From positions 62,001 through 126,000 of the forward strand of contig CAINNJ010000049.1 in the NCBI GenBank assembly GCA_903851195.1: 64,000 bases of DNA, written 5' to 3'. A program made the position numbers and the translations under genes. Below, one piece after another: positions 35,098 to 44,151 of the stretch. Position 1 is the first letter of the stretch; the number at the start of each line of letters is the position of its first letter. Source of the DNA: an uncultured Acidobacteriia bacterium (lineage in GTDB: Bacteria; Acidobacteriota; Terriglobia; Bryobacterales; Bryobacteraceae). The notes beneath the pieces are model-generated. The model was given only the letters and a program-made list of their open reading frames with translations, did no database searches and had not been told where the DNA came from.

Positions 35098-37941
35098 TCA
35101 GGATAGAAGATCGCGGATCAACACCGCCGGGTGCACGCCTTTGGTCCCCTGCAGTTCCGCCACCTGATGCCGGCAGCTCGTGCCCGTCGCGACCAGCACG
35201 TCCCCGGGCTCCATCTTCCGCACCGCGGGCAGCAGCCGCCGTTCCGCAATCGCCACCGACACCTCGTAATGCTGCTTCGTATACCCGAAAGAGCCCGCCA
35301 TGCCGCAGCACCCGGCGTCCAGATCCATAATCTTCGCCCCGGGAATCTTCGACAGCAGCGCCACCGAAGCCGGCACCAGCCCCAGCGACTTCTGATGACA
35401 ATGCCCGTGCAGCAGAATCTTACCCGTCGCCGCCCGCAGCGGCAGCTCCAGCGTGGCCGCGAACTCGTCGAACAACCGGCAAACCGCCGCCACCTCGCGC
35501 GCCTTCCGCTGCAGTTCGCCGCGCAGCAGCCCGATCGCATCGTCCTTTACGGCGGATAGACAACTCGGCTCGCAGAACAGGATCGGCTCGCCCCTCTGCG
35601 CAATCGTATGCAGTCCTTCCACCAGCTTCGCGGCCTGTGCCCGAGCCTCGCTCAGCAGCCCCTGGGAAATCAGCGGACGCCCGCAGCACCCCGGCCGCAC
35701 CACGCTCACCGAACACCCGCCCCGGTCCAGCACCTCCACCGCCGCGATGCCGATTTCCGGATCGTAGTGGTTCGTAAACGTGTCGTTAAACAGGGTGACC
35801 GCCGTCTTCCCCGCTCCCTTCGGATGCTTCCCGCTCCACCGCGCGAACGTATCCGAGCGCCAGGCCGGCAGCGTGCGCCGCGGATCGATATCGAGCAGCT
35901 TCTCGTTCACCCACCGCGCCGGCCTGCTCGCCGCGATCCGGTTCGCAAGCGGAGCGAAACGGCTGCCCCACACCGCCGTCCTGTGCACGTTCCCTAACGC
36001 CCGCGCCTTCGGCGGCACCCCGTGACGCGTGTAATAATCGCTCAGAAACTCGCTCTTGAACCGCGCCACATCCACGCCCACCGGACACTCGGCTTTGCAC
36101 GCCCGGCACTCCAGACACAGATCCAGCGCTTCGTAAACGCCCTCGTCGCCCAGCCCCGCCTCTTCCAGCTTGCCCGTCATCGCGAGGCGCAGCACATTGG
36201 CCCGCCCCCGCGTGGATGCCGCTTCTTCCCGCGTGGCCATATACGAAGGACACATCGTGCCCGAAAGCTTCTTCCGGCACGCGCCCACCCCGCTGCACAT
36301 CTCCACCGCGCCCGCCATGCCGCCGTGCTCGGAATAATCGAAAAACGTGAACGGATTCGGCGTCTGATACTTCGGCCCGTACCGCAGGTTTTCCGTCATC
36401 GGCGGCGCGTCCACAATCTTCCCCGGATTCAGCAGATTCTCCGGATCGAACGTCCGCTTCACCTCGCGAAACGCCTGATACAGCACCGATCCGAACATCT
36501 GCTCCATGAACGGCCCGCGCACCAACCCGTCGCCGTGCTCGCCCGACAAAGCCCCGCCGAACTCCAGCACCAACTCCGCCACCGCCCGCGCGATCGCTTC
36601 GAATTTCCGCACGCCGTCCGCGGTCTTCATGTTGATCACCGGCCGCACGTGCAGGCACCCCACCGACGCATGCGCGTAAATGCCCGCCGTGGTCCCGTGC
36701 GCCCGGATGATCTCCAGAAACCGTCCGATAAACGCGCTGAGCTTCTCCGGCGCCACCGCCGTGTCTTCCACGAACGAGATCGATTTCGCATCGCCCCGCG
36801 TTGCCATCGATAAACCCAGCGCGGCTTCTCGCAGACTCCAGATGCGCGCCTGCGCCGCCGCGTCGGTCTCCGAATGATAGTGATAACCGAGCCCCCGCTC
36901 CCGCAGATCCTGTTCCAGCGCGGCCAGCCGCGGCGGCAGATCTTCCCTGCGATCCGCATAGAATTCCACGCACAGCATCGAGGCCGGATCGCCCGTCACG
37001 AACCCCGCCCGGATCTTCTCCAGCCCGGCATTCTGGCGCGTATTGTCCAGAATCGCCTTGTCCATCACTTCCACCGCGGAAGGCTGGTGCGTCAGAATCA
37101 CCGGCGTCGCCGACAGCGATTCCAGCAGATCGTGAAACAGAATCGCCATCACCGCCTTCGCCTTTGGCAGCGGCACCAGACGCAGCTTCGCTTCGAGCAC
37201 GATCCCGAGCGTCCCCTCGGAACCGATCATGATCCGCGCCAGATTCACTGGCCTCGAAGCATCCGTGAAACTGTCCAGGTTATAGCCGCCCACCCGCCGC
37301 AGAATCTTCGGATACCGCCGGTCGATCTCCTCCGCGTGTCGCGCCGCCAGCCCAAGCACGGTCCGGTAACACGCGGCTTCCAGCGAATCGCCGCCAGGCA
37401 CCTGATCGCGCGCCATCTCCCGGAACTCCACGACACTGCCATCCGTAAGCAGCACCGTCTGTTCCAGCACGTGATCGATCGTGATGCCGTACAGAACGCT
37501 CCGCGCCCCGCTGGAATTGTTCGCCATCATGCCGCCGATGGTCGCGCGGCTCGCCGTGGAAATATCCGGCGCGAAACGCAGCCCCAGCGGCGACAGTTGC
37601 GCGTTCAGTTCGTCGAGCACGATGCCCGGCTCCACCCGCACCCAGCGCTCTTCCGCGTTCACTTCCAGCACCCGGCTGTAATACTTCGAAAGATCGATCT
37701 GCAGCCCCGCGCCGATCGCCTGCCCCGCCTGCGACGTCCCGCCCCCGCGCATCGTGATCGAACAGCCATGCCGCCGGCACACCGCCACCGCCCGCACGAT
37801 GTCCTCGCGCGTCTTCGGAATCACCACGCCCACCGGCTCGATCTGGTAAACGCTGGCGTCCGTCGAATACAGCGCGCGGGAGATCTTGTCGAAGCGGACT
37901 TCACCCTGAACTTCCCGCTCCAGTTCCTGCTGCAGGGTCAC
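35098..37941 (-). CDS. Fused FAD-linked oxidase / 4Fe-4S / CCG-domain oxidoreductase (YdiJ/D-2-hydroxyacid dehydrogenase-like)
   Basis: The 947-residue protein joins a FAD-binding type 4 domain (about 35-220; VRAVAVCRRHGCSITMRGGG, NNSSGARSVLYGITIDH) and a FAD-oxidase C-terminal domain (about 250-520). A ferredoxin-like cluster follows at C609, C612, C615 and C619 (CLECRACKAECPVGVD), then two CCG repeats (PGCCGRPLISQGL and DAGCCGMAGSFGY). Such fusions oxidise D-2-hydroxyacids such as D-lactate or D-2-hydroxyglutarate. The GTG start overlaps the aminotransferase stop (GTGA). Its place with an aminotransferase suits amino-acid or 2-hydroxyacid turnover, but its link to the methyltransferase/ABC genes is unclear. 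Confidence 0.9.
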   Translation of the reverse strand: MTLQQELEREVQGEVRFDKISRALYSTDASVYQIEPVGVVIPKTREDIVRAVAVCRRHGCSITMRGGGTSQAGQAIGAGLQIDLSKYYSRVLEVNAEERWVRVEPGIVLDELNAQLSPLGLRFAPDISTASRATIGGMMANNSSGARSVLYGITIDHVLEQTVLLTDGSVVEFREMARDQVPGGDSLEAACYRTVLGLAARHAEEIDRRYPKILRRVGGYNLDSFTDASRPVNLARIMIGSEGTLGIVLEAKLRLVPLPKAKAVMAILFHDLLESLSATPVILTHQPSAVEVMDKAILDNTRQNAGLEKIRAGFVTGDPASMLCVEFYADRREDLPPRLAALEQDLRERGLGYHYHSETDAAAQARIWSLREAALGLSMATRGDAKSISFVEDTAVAPEKLSAFIGRFLEIIRAHGTTAGIYAHASVGCLHVRPVINMKTADGVRKFEAIARAVAELVLEFGGALSGEHGDGLVRGPFMEQMFGSVLYQAFREVKRTFDPENLLNPGKIVDAPPMTENLRYGPKYQTPNPFTFFDYSEHGGMAGAVEMCSGVGACRKKLSGTMCPSYMATREEAASTRGRANVLRLAMTGKLEEAGLGDEGVYEALDLCLECRACKAECPVGVDVARFKSEFLSDYYTRHGVPPKARALGNVHRTAVWGSRFAPLANRIAASRPARWVNEKLLDIDPRRTLPAWRSDTFARWSGKHPKGAGKTAVTLFNDTFTNHYDPEIGIAAVEVLDRGGCSVSVVRPGCCGRPLISQGLLSEARAQAAKLVEGLHTIAQRGEPILFCEPSCLSAVKDDAIGLLRGELQRKAREVAAVCRLFDEFAATLELPLRAATGKILLHGHCHQKSLGLVPASVALLSKIPGAKIMDLDAGCCGMAGSFGYTKQHYEVSVAIAERRLLPAVRKMEPGDVLVATGTSCRHQVAELQGTKGVHPAVLIRDLLS

Positions 37942-39083
37942 CGCAGTCCTTCCCGCAACTGCCGCAAGCCCTCGCGCAACGTCTCGCCGCCACTGGCGAA
38001 CGATACCCGCAGCGTGCCTTCCCCCGCGCGTCCGTACGCCGCCCCGTGCACCACTACCACCCCATTCTCGTGCAGCAACCGCTTGCGGATCTCATCGGAA
38101 GATTCCTTCCGTCCCCGCACATCCGCCATCGCGAAAAAACCGCCTTCCGGAGCCATCGCGGTCTCCAGCGTCTCCAGCACAATCCCGCGCCGGTTCGCAT
38201 ACTCCCGCTGCATCGCCGCCACGCATTCCTGCGGCCCCGCCAGCGCTTCCGCCGCCGCATCCTGAATGAACGTGGCCGGACCCCGGCTCGACTGCGCCAG
38301 GATCATGAACATCCTTTGAATCAGCGCCGCCGGACCCGCGCAATACCCCACCCGCCAGCCCGTCATCGAATACGTCTTCGACAAACTGTTGATGTGCAGG
38401 TAATGCCCGCGCAGTCCCGGCATGGTCGCCAGTGCCGACACGTGCCGGTGCTCGCCATACGTGATCGTCTCGTAGATCTCGTCGCTGATCAGCATCACGT
38501 TCCGGCGTTCACAGAAATGACCGATCCGCTCCAGTTCCGCCGCCGTGAACACCGTGCCCACCGGATTCCACGGCGTATTCAGAATCAGCGCCTTCACCGC
38601 CGGAGTCCACGCCCGTTCCAGCGACTCCATCGGCAGCACGAACCGCCCGTTCTCAATCTCCGCCCCCACCGGCCGGATCACCCCGCCGGCCAGCCGGATC
38701 GGCGACTGATACGCGTCGTAGATCGGATCCGGCAGCAGCACCTCATCCCCTTCGCTCAGCAGCGCCTGCAGCGCGGCATAGATCCCAAAGGTCGCGCCGG
38801 ACGTGGCCAGAATCTCGGTGCCAGGGTCGTACGAGAGATGGTTGTCCCGTTCCAGCTTCCGCGCCACCGCCTCGCGGAAACTCTTCTCGCCACGATTATC
38901 CGGATACCCGGTGCGCCCGTTCCGCAGCGCCCGCGTGCACGCCTCCACAATATGCGGCGGTGTGGGCAGATCCGGCTCGCCGCGCATCAGCGAGACAAGC
39001 TGGCGGCCCTCCGCCTGAAGCTGCCGCACTTCGGCGAGAATGGCGTTGACCGCGGTGGGTTGAAGAGCTGCGATACGATCCAA
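37938..39083 (-). CDS. Class I/II pyridoxal-phosphate aminotransferase
   Basis: The 381-residue fold-type I aminotransferase shows SLMRGEPDLPTPPHIVEACT, ILATSGATFGIYAALQALLS, the substrate/cofactor NTPWNPVGTVFTAAE, SDEIYETITYGEHRH and the PLP lysine in NSLSKTYSMTGWRVG, with the C-terminal arginine in GTLRVSFASG. It resembles aspartate/aromatic aminotransferases of the AspC-like I-gamma group. It begins with TTG at 39083, is divergent from the D-threonine-aldolase-like gene, and is first in a five-gene operon. Confidence 0.9.
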   Translation of the reverse strand: MDRIAALQPTAVNAILAEVRQLQAEGRQLVSLMRGEPDLPTPPHIVEACTRALRNGRTGYPDNRGEKSFREAVARKLERDNHLSYDPGTEILATSGATFGIYAALQALLSEGDEVLLPDPIYDAYQSPIRLAGGVIRPVGAEIENGRFVLPMESLERAWTPAVKALILNTPWNPVGTVFTAAELERIGHFCERRNVMLISDEIYETITYGEHRHVSALATMPGLRGHYLHINSLSKTYSMTGWRVGYCAGPAALIQRMFMILAQSSRGPATFIQDAAAEALAGPQECVAAMQREYANRRGIVLETLETAMAPEGGFFAMADVRGRKESSDEIRKRLLHENGVVVVHGAAYGRAGEGTLRVSFASGGETLREGLRQLREGLR

Positions 39084-39103
39084 GGTTAATCAGAGAATAT
39101 CAA

Positions 39104-40135
39104 TTGCCACTCCGGAACGAGATCCCGACTCCCGCTCTCCTGCTCGACCTCGACGCGTTCGAGACCAACATCGCCCGCATGGCCCAGGCCGCGAAGGCCG
39201 CCGGTAAACAACTCCGCCCGCACGCCAAAGCGCACAAATGCGTGGAGATCGCCCGCCGCCAGCTGGAAGCCGGAGCCTGCGGCGTCTGCGTGGCCACCGT
39301 CTCCGAAGCGGAAATGATGTCCCGCGCCGGCATCACGGGCCTGCTGCTCACCTCGCCCGTCGCCGACCCCCTCAAAATCGACCGCATCGTCAACACCGGC
39401 GCCATGGTCGTGGTGGATCATCTCCGCCAGGTCCGCTGGTATCAGGAAGCCGCCAGCGCCGCGAACATCCAGGTCTCCGTTTTAGTGGACCTCGACGTCG
39501 GCGATCACCGCACCGGCGCCGCCTGCCTCGAAGACGCCCTCGAAATCGCTCTCGCCATCGATCAGGCCAGCCACCTCTGGCTCCGCGGCGTGCAGGCCTA
39601 CTCGGTCAGTGGCTCGCACGGGCAGGAAGCCGGCCCCACCTGGAAAATCGCCGCCGAAGCCCGTGACGCCATGGCCGCGCACGGCCTCCATACCGACATC
39701 GTCTCCGGCGGCAGCACCGGGACGTGGAACGTCGATCTCGCCATCCCCGACGTCACCGAACTCCAGGCCGGCTCTTACCCCCTGATGGATCTCGCGTACA
39801 AAAAACTCAACGTCGATTTCGCCAACGCGATGACCATCGCGACCACCGTCGTCAGCGCCAATCACGAAGCTTTCGTTACCGTGGACGGCGGCTTCAAAGC
39901 CTTCGCCACCGACCGCCCTTTCGGCCCCGAACCAATCGGTCTGCCCGGCGCGGCCTATCGCTGGGGCGGCGACGAATTCGGCTACATCGACAATTCGAAA
40001 CTCCGCCTCGGCGACCGCGTCGAATTCATCCCCCCGCACTGCGATCCCACCGTCAATCTCTATGACAGAATCTATGCGTGCCGCGGCAATCGCGTGGAAC
40101 ACATCTGGCCGGTAATGGAGCGTATGCGCGCATGA
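39104..40135 (+). CDS. D-threonine aldolase / D-serine dehydratase-like PLP enzyme (DSD1 family)
   Basis: The 343-residue fold-type III enzyme has the PLP lysine motif RPHAKAHK (K42), an alanine-racemase-like N-terminal barrel (TPALLLDLDAFETNIARMAQ) and the C-terminal metal site PPHCDPTVNLYDRI (H312, C313, D314). Members cleave D-3-hydroxyamino acids or dehydrate D-serine. The start is TTG at 39104 with only a weak upstream AGAGA. It is coupled to the next gene by an ATGA overlap. Confidence 0.85.
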   Translation: MPLRNEIPTPALLLDLDAFETNIARMAQAAKAAGKQLRPHAKAHKCVEIARRQLEAGACGVCVATVSEAEMMSRAGITGLLLTSPVADPLKIDRIVNTGAMVVVDHLRQVRWYQEAASAANIQVSVLVDLDVGDHRTGAACLEDALEIALAIDQASHLWLRGVQAYSVSGSHGQEAGPTWKIAAEARDAMAAHGLHTDIVSGGSTGTWNVDLAIPDVTELQAGSYPLMDLAYKKLNVDFANAMTIATTVVSANHEAFVTVDGGFKAFATDRPFGPEPIGLPGAAYRWGGDEFGYIDNSKLRLGDRVEFIPPHCDPTVNLYDRIYACRGNRVEHIWPVMERMRA

Positions 40136-41010
40136 AGCTTCCCCTGCTGTTCCTCGCCGCCACCGCGGCCTTCGCGCAACTGAACGGCGTCATCGATATC
40201 CACGTCCACAGCGGGCCCGACAGCGTGGCCCGGTCCATCGACGCCCTCGACCTCGCGAAACTCGCCAAATCCCGCGGCATGCGCGGCCTCGTCCTCAAGA
40301 ATCACTACGAGCCGACAGCCTCCCTCGCCTATGTCATCCGCCAGGTCGTCCCCGGCATCGAACTCTTCGGCGGCATCGACCTGAATCGCTCCGTGGGCGG
40401 CGTCAACCCCGCTGCCGTCGAACGCATGACCATGATGAAAGGCGGTTACGGCCGCGTCGTCTGGCTTCCCACCTTCGACGCCGAAAATCAGGTCAAGTTC
40501 TCCAAAGAGGATCGCCCCTTCGTCTCCGTCTCCCGCAACGGTGAACTTCTGCCCGAAACAAAAGCCGTGATCGCCCTCGCCGCGAAACACCACCTGATGC
40601 TCGAAACCGGACACTCCTCGGCCGAAGAAGGCCTCATGATCCTCCGCGAAGCGAAGCGTCAGGGCGTGGAACATCTGGTCGTCACCCACGCCATGCTCGC
40701 GCCCGTCCGCATGACCACCGCGCAGATGCGCGAAGCCGCCAGCATGGGCGCATATCTCGAATTCGTCTACAACGGCGTGACCGGCGTCGGCCAGGAGTAT
40801 CAACTGAGCGACTACGCCAAAGCCATCCGCGACGTCGGCGCGAAGTCCTGCATCCTCTCAAGCGACATGGGCCAGGTCGGCAACCCCCTCCATCCCGATG
40901 GCCTCGCCGCCTTCTTCGCCGGACTCCGCAAAGAAGGCATCCCGCAAGCTGACATCGATCTGATGTCGAAGACCAACCCGGCCCTCGCGCTGGGCTTAAA
41001 GGTGAACTAA
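40132..41010 (+). CDS. Exported metal-dependent hydrolase-like protein (DUF6282 type)
   Basis: The ATG at 40132 overlaps the upstream stop and gives a 292-residue protein with a signal peptide (MKLPLLFLAATAAFA). The PHP/amidohydrolase-like barrel shows DIHVHSGPD (H24, H26), GLVLKNHYEPTASLA, LMLETGHSSAEEGLMILREA, VEHLVVTHAML and CILSSDMGQ. These match the metal-site strands of the amidohydrolase superfamily in the DUF6282 group. The substrate is unknown. It is followed 3 bp later by another amidohydrolase. Confidence 0.75.
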   Translation: MKLPLLFLAATAAFAQLNGVIDIHVHSGPDSVARSIDALDLAKLAKSRGMRGLVLKNHYEPTASLAYVIRQVVPGIELFGGIDLNRSVGGVNPAAVERMTMMKGGYGRVVWLPTFDAENQVKFSKEDRPFVSVSRNGELLPETKAVIALAAKHHLMLETGHSSAEEGLMILREAKRQGVEHLVVTHAMLAPVRMTTAQMREAASMGAYLEFVYNGVTGVGQEYQLSDYAKAIRDVGAKSCILSSDMGQVGNPLHPDGLAAFFAGLRKEGIPQADIDLMSKTNPALALGLKVN

Positions 41011-41013
41011 CTC

Positions 41014-41898
41014 ATGCTGAACCGACGAAGCTTCCTTGCCACCCCGTTCATCGCCCCCCTTCTCACCGCCGCCACCCCGCCCCTCCTCATCGATTCCCAC
41101 GTCCACGTCTGGAAGCACGACCCCGCCTTCCCCTTCGCCCAGGGCGCCAAACCGCCCGCCGAAGACGCCTCCGCCGAAATGCTGCTCGACCTCATGAAGG
41201 CCAACGGCGTCTCCCGCACCGTCATCATCCAGGTGATCCACTACCGCTGGGACAACAGCTATCTCGCCGACGTCCTGAAACGTTACCCGCAACAGTTCCG
41301 CGGCGTCTGCCGCGTGAATCCCGAAGACCCCGCCGCGCCCGACCACCTCAGCAAACTCACCGAAGAACAGAGCTTCCGCGGCGTCCGCCTCAGCCCCTCC
41401 GCCAATCCCGATGGCGACTGGATCAAAGGCCCCCTCATGCCGCCGCTCTGGAAGCGCTGCGCCCAATTGAAAGTCCCCATGACCGTGCTCGCGCCCGTCT
41501 CCCGCCTGCCCGAAATCATGCCCCTCATCGAGCAAAATCCCGACCTCACCGTCGTCATCGACCACATGGCCGATTCCCCGCTCGCCCAGCCCGAAAAGCT
41601 CGACTTACTCCTCGCCCTCGCCCGCTATCCCAAAGTCTTCGTCAAGATCTCGCACATGTGGTCGCTCTCGAAACAGCCCTATCCGTTCCCGGACTCCGCC
41701 ACCCAGGTCAAGCGCCTCTACGACAAATTCGGCGCCAGGCGTCTGATGTGGGGCACCGACTGGCCGATTTCCCTTCGCCAGGTCACTTACGCCCAGGCCG
41801 TCGAACTCTTCCGCGATCATCTCGACATCTTCCAGGGAGCCGACCGCGACTGGGTACTGTCAAAAACCGTCCAGCAGGTCTGGCCCTTCCCCAGTTGA
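41014..41898 (+). CDS. Amidohydrolase_2 family protein (probably Tat/Sec exported)
   Basis: The 294-residue protein starts with a twin-arginine-like leader (MLNRRSFLATPFIAPLLTAA). The amidohydrolase-2 barrel has IDSHVHVWKHD (H29, H31), FRGVRLSPSANPDGDW, LTVVIDHMADSP, FVKISHMWSL and MWGTDWPIS. This is the lactonase/decarboxylase branch that includes fuconolactonases. It lies 3 bp after the DUF6282-like gene and ends inside the vapBC promoter, where its TGA stop lies within the -35 hexamer. Confidence 0.85.
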   Translation: MLNRRSFLATPFIAPLLTAATPPLLIDSHVHVWKHDPAFPFAQGAKPPAEDASAEMLLDLMKANGVSRTVIIQVIHYRWDNSYLADVLKRYPQQFRGVCRVNPEDPAAPDHLSKLTEEQSFRGVRLSPSANPDGDWIKGPLMPPLWKRCAQLKVPMTVLAPVSRLPEIMPLIEQNPDLTVVIDHMADSPLAQPEKLDLLLALARYPKVFVKISHMWSLSKQPYPFPDSATQVKRLYDKFGARRLMWGTDWPISLRQVTYAQAVELFRDHLDIFQGADRDWVLSKTVQQVWPFPS

Positions 41899-41949
41899 CA
41901 TCTCCTCCCCCCCTCCATACAATGTGTACAGATATCAGGAGCCATACAC
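41895..41949 (+). promoter_or_regulatory. vapBC promoter and probable operator
   Basis: TTGACA (41895-41900) and TACAAT (41918-41923) have an optimal 17-bp spacing. GTGTA (41924-41928) directly after the -10 box and TACAC (41945-41949) next to the start codon form an inverted repeat of the kind bound by VapB antitoxins. AGGAG at 41937-41941 is the ribosome-binding site. The layout suggests autorepression by the VapBC complex. Confidence 0.7.
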
Positions 41950-42156
41950 ATGCGGACGAACATCATCATCGACGACGAATTGATGACGGAAGCCATCAGT
42001 GCGACGGATTCGAAAACCAAAAAAGAAGCGGTCGAATTGGGCTTGCAGGCCTTGGTGCGCTTGCGCAAACAGGCTGAAATCCGCAGCTTGCGCGGCAAAA
42101 TGAACTGGCAGGGAGACCTTGAAGCGATGCGCCTCGACACCGGAGTAACCCGCTGA
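41950..42156 (+). CDS. vapB: VapB-type antitoxin
   Basis: The 68-residue protein starts MRTNIIIDDELMTEAISATD and continues SKTKKEAVELGLQALVRLRK, a ribbon-helix-helix DNA-binding unit of the VapB antitoxin family (PF09957 type). The C-terminal tail EIRSLRGKMNWQGDLEAMRL contains the LRGKxxWxGDLxxMR motif that binds and inhibits the VapC active site. It has its own consensus promoter and is followed by an overlapping vapC. Confidence 0.92.
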   Translation: MRTNIIIDDELMTEAISATDSKTKKEAVELGLQALVRLRKQAEIRSLRGKMNWQGDLEAMRLDTGVTR

Positions 42157-42545
42157 TCCTGGTCGATTCCAGTGTCTGGATCGATTATTTCCGAGGCACC
42201 ATCACCCCGCAGACCGAAATTCTCGACAGGTTGCTGGGTACCGAATTCCTCGCCATCGGCGATTTAATCCTCGTCGAAGTGCTCCAGGGCTTCTCCAACG
42301 GCAAGGACTTCACCACCGCGAAGTCCTTGCTGAGTTCCCTCTTCGTCGTGGATCTTTGCGGCGAAACCCTCGCCCTCGAGGCAGCGAACAACTACCGTTT
42401 CCTGCGCAACTCCGGCATCACCGTCCGCAAAACCATCGACACCATCATTGCCACCCGCTGCATCGTAAGCAGCATTCCTCTGCTTCACAACGATCGCGAC
42501 TTCGAACCGTTCGTGACGCACTTCGGCCTGCGCTCCATCTGTTGA
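42153..42545 (+). CDS. vapC: VapC-type PIN-domain ribonuclease toxin (CTG start)
   Basis: Reading from CTG 42153, which overlaps the vapB stop as CTGA, gives a 130-residue protein starting MILVDSSVWIDYFRG, the standard VapC N-terminus. The PIN acidic residues are all present: D5, E42, D96 and D114. The frame contains no ATG, GTG or TTG between the vapB stop and 42231. Starting there would lose D5 and the first strand. The protein should be a site-specific RNase silenced by VapB. Confidence 0.88.
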   Translation: MILVDSSVWIDYFRGTITPQTEILDRLLGTEFLAIGDLILVEVLQGFSNGKDFTTAKSLLSSLFVVDLCGETLALEAANNYRFLRNSGITVRKTIDTIIATRCIVSSIPLLHNDRDFEPFVTHFGLRSIC

Positions 42546-42565
42546 CGGGCGAAGCTCCGGATTTA

Positions 42566-43528
42566 TTACGCCTTCGGCTGCGCCGCCTCCCGGTGCACCC
42601 ACTTATACGCCGCCAGCGAATTCTTCCAGAAATACTTCTCCGAAGCGCTCTGTCCCCGCGTCGCGAAATACGCCTTCACAATCTTCAGTTCCACCGGATA
42701 CTCCGCCCACAGATCGCTGTTCGGCCAGTCGCTGCCATAAATCAGCCGGTCTTCCCCGAACACGTCCCACATCTCGTCGATGGTCTCTTTGTACGGCGCG
42801 ATATCCTCGGGCACCCTCCCGTTCACGCGCTTCGCCACGCCCGAAACCTTGGCGAACACCTGCTTGCGCCTGCCCAGTTCGTGCAGATCTTTTTCGTACG
42901 CCTTCAGCGCCGCCGCATCCGTCGGCTTCTCGATCCGCGGCAGATGATCCAGCACGATCCGCAGATTCGGCACCTTATCGCTCGCCTTCAGCAGCGCCGC
43001 AATCAGCCGCGGATCCGGATTCGCCGAATCCATCACCAGATCCGCCTCCGCCAGCATCTTCAGCCCCGCCACGAACTCCGGCTTATCCAGCGCCGCGAAT
43101 AAATCCCGATCCCAGATATTCCCGTACCGAATCCCCCGGAACAGCGGATTCTTATGCAGATTCTCCAGTTGCTTCCGGAACTCCGGCTTCTCCGGCTCCA
43201 GATCGCCGATGGTCCCCACCAGCATCTTGTCCTTCGCCGCCAGATCGAGCACCCACTGGTTATCGTCGAACCACGGGCTCGCCTCCACTTCGATGGCGCC
43301 CACAATCCCCAGCGGCACGGCCAGCTTCCGGTACCGGTCCATGTAAGCCGGCTTGTAGAGCACCGTGTCGGTCTTCGCCGGCCACGGCACGCCCTTCGGA
43401 CGCGTCGGGTCGAATAAATGGATGTGGCAATCGATAATCGGCATCGAAGCCGGCGCGGCCTCCGCCTGTGGAAGCGCCTGTTGCAGAGACAGGGCTGCGG
43501 TGCTCGCGATGAAACTTCTTCGGTTCAT
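42566..43528 (-). CDS. Tat-exported amidohydrolase_2 family protein
   Basis: The 320-residue protein has a Tat leader (MNRRSFIASTAALSLQQALP). The barrel shows IIDCHIHLFDPTRPKG (H35, H37), LFRGIRYGNIWDRD, LRIVLDHLPR, FAKVSGVAKRVNG and LIYGSDWPNSDLW. This is the same superfamily branch as the gene at 41014, but the two are only distantly similar. Its ATG overlaps the stop of the response regulator gene by 4 bp, so it is co-expressed with, and perhaps controlled by, the two-component system. Confidence 0.87.
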   Translation of the reverse strand: MNRRSFIASTAALSLQQALPQAEAAPASMPIIDCHIHLFDPTRPKGVPWPAKTDTVLYKPAYMDRYRKLAVPLGIVGAIEVEASPWFDDNQWVLDLAAKDKMLVGTIGDLEPEKPEFRKQLENLHKNPLFRGIRYGNIWDRDLFAALDKPEFVAGLKMLAEADLVMDSANPDPRLIAALLKASDKVPNLRIVLDHLPRIEKPTDAAALKAYEKDLHELGRRKQVFAKVSGVAKRVNGRVPEDIAPYKETIDEMWDVFGEDRLIYGSDWPNSDLWAEYPVELKIVKAYFATRGQSASEKYFWKNSLAAYKWVHREAAQPKA

Positions 43529-44151
43529 AACTGAACTATTCCTCTGTTAAGTGCGGCCACGGCCGCTTGTGTCCGGTCGCTGACATTCAGGCGCCCGAGA
43601 ATCGAATTGACGTGCCACTTCACGGTGCCTTCCGTGATCCCCAAACGGTCGCCGATCTGTTTATTGCTCATCCCTTTGACGATCAGTTCCAGAATCTGCA
43701 ACTCCCGCGGACTCAGTTCCGGCCCCGGCGGACGGTTCGCCAGGCTCTCCCGCACCGGCCCCGGCAGATAGCGCGACCCCGCGTGCACCCGCCGGATCGC
43801 ATCCAGCAACTCGCCGTGCGGCATCCCCTTCAGCAAATAACCCTGCGCCCCCGCCGCCAGCGCGCGATGGATATCCTCGTCGCCCTGGTACGTCGTCAGC
43901 ACGATAAAACACGCGTCCGGATGCTTCGCGCGAATCGCCCGGATCGCGTCCAGCCCGCTCAGTTCCGGCATCCGCAGATCCATCAGCGATACGTCCGGCA
44001 GATGCTGCAGAAACAGCTCCACCGCCTCCCGCCCGTTGCTCGCCTGCGCCACCACCGTCATATCCGGCTGCGAATCGATCATCGTGGCCAGCCCCAGGCA
44101 CACCACCGGATGGTCGTCCGCCAGCATAACTTTGATCTTCGAATTCGTCAT
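43525..44151 (-). CDS. NarL/FixJ-family response regulator
   Basis: The ATG at 44151 gives 208 residues. The receiver domain has D12-D13 and phospho-acceptor D58 (VSLMDLRMPE), with the switch region FIVLTTYQGDEDIHRALAAG and the lysine in GYLLKG. The LuxR-type HTH is LSPRELQILELIVKGMSNKQ followed by IGDRLGITEGTVKWHVNSIL. It is translationally coupled (ATGA) to the sensor kinase upstream and to the amidohydrolase downstream. Confidence 0.94.
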   Translation of the reverse strand: MTNSKIKVMLADDHPVVCLGLATMIDSQPDMTVVAQASNGREAVELFLQHLPDVSLMDLRMPELSGLDAIRAIRAKHPDACFIVLTTYQGDEDIHRALAAGAQGYLLKGMPHGELLDAIRRVHAGSRYLPGPVRESLANRPPGPELSPRELQILELIVKGMSNKQIGDRLGITEGTVKWHVNSILGRLNVSDRTQAAVAALNRGIVQL

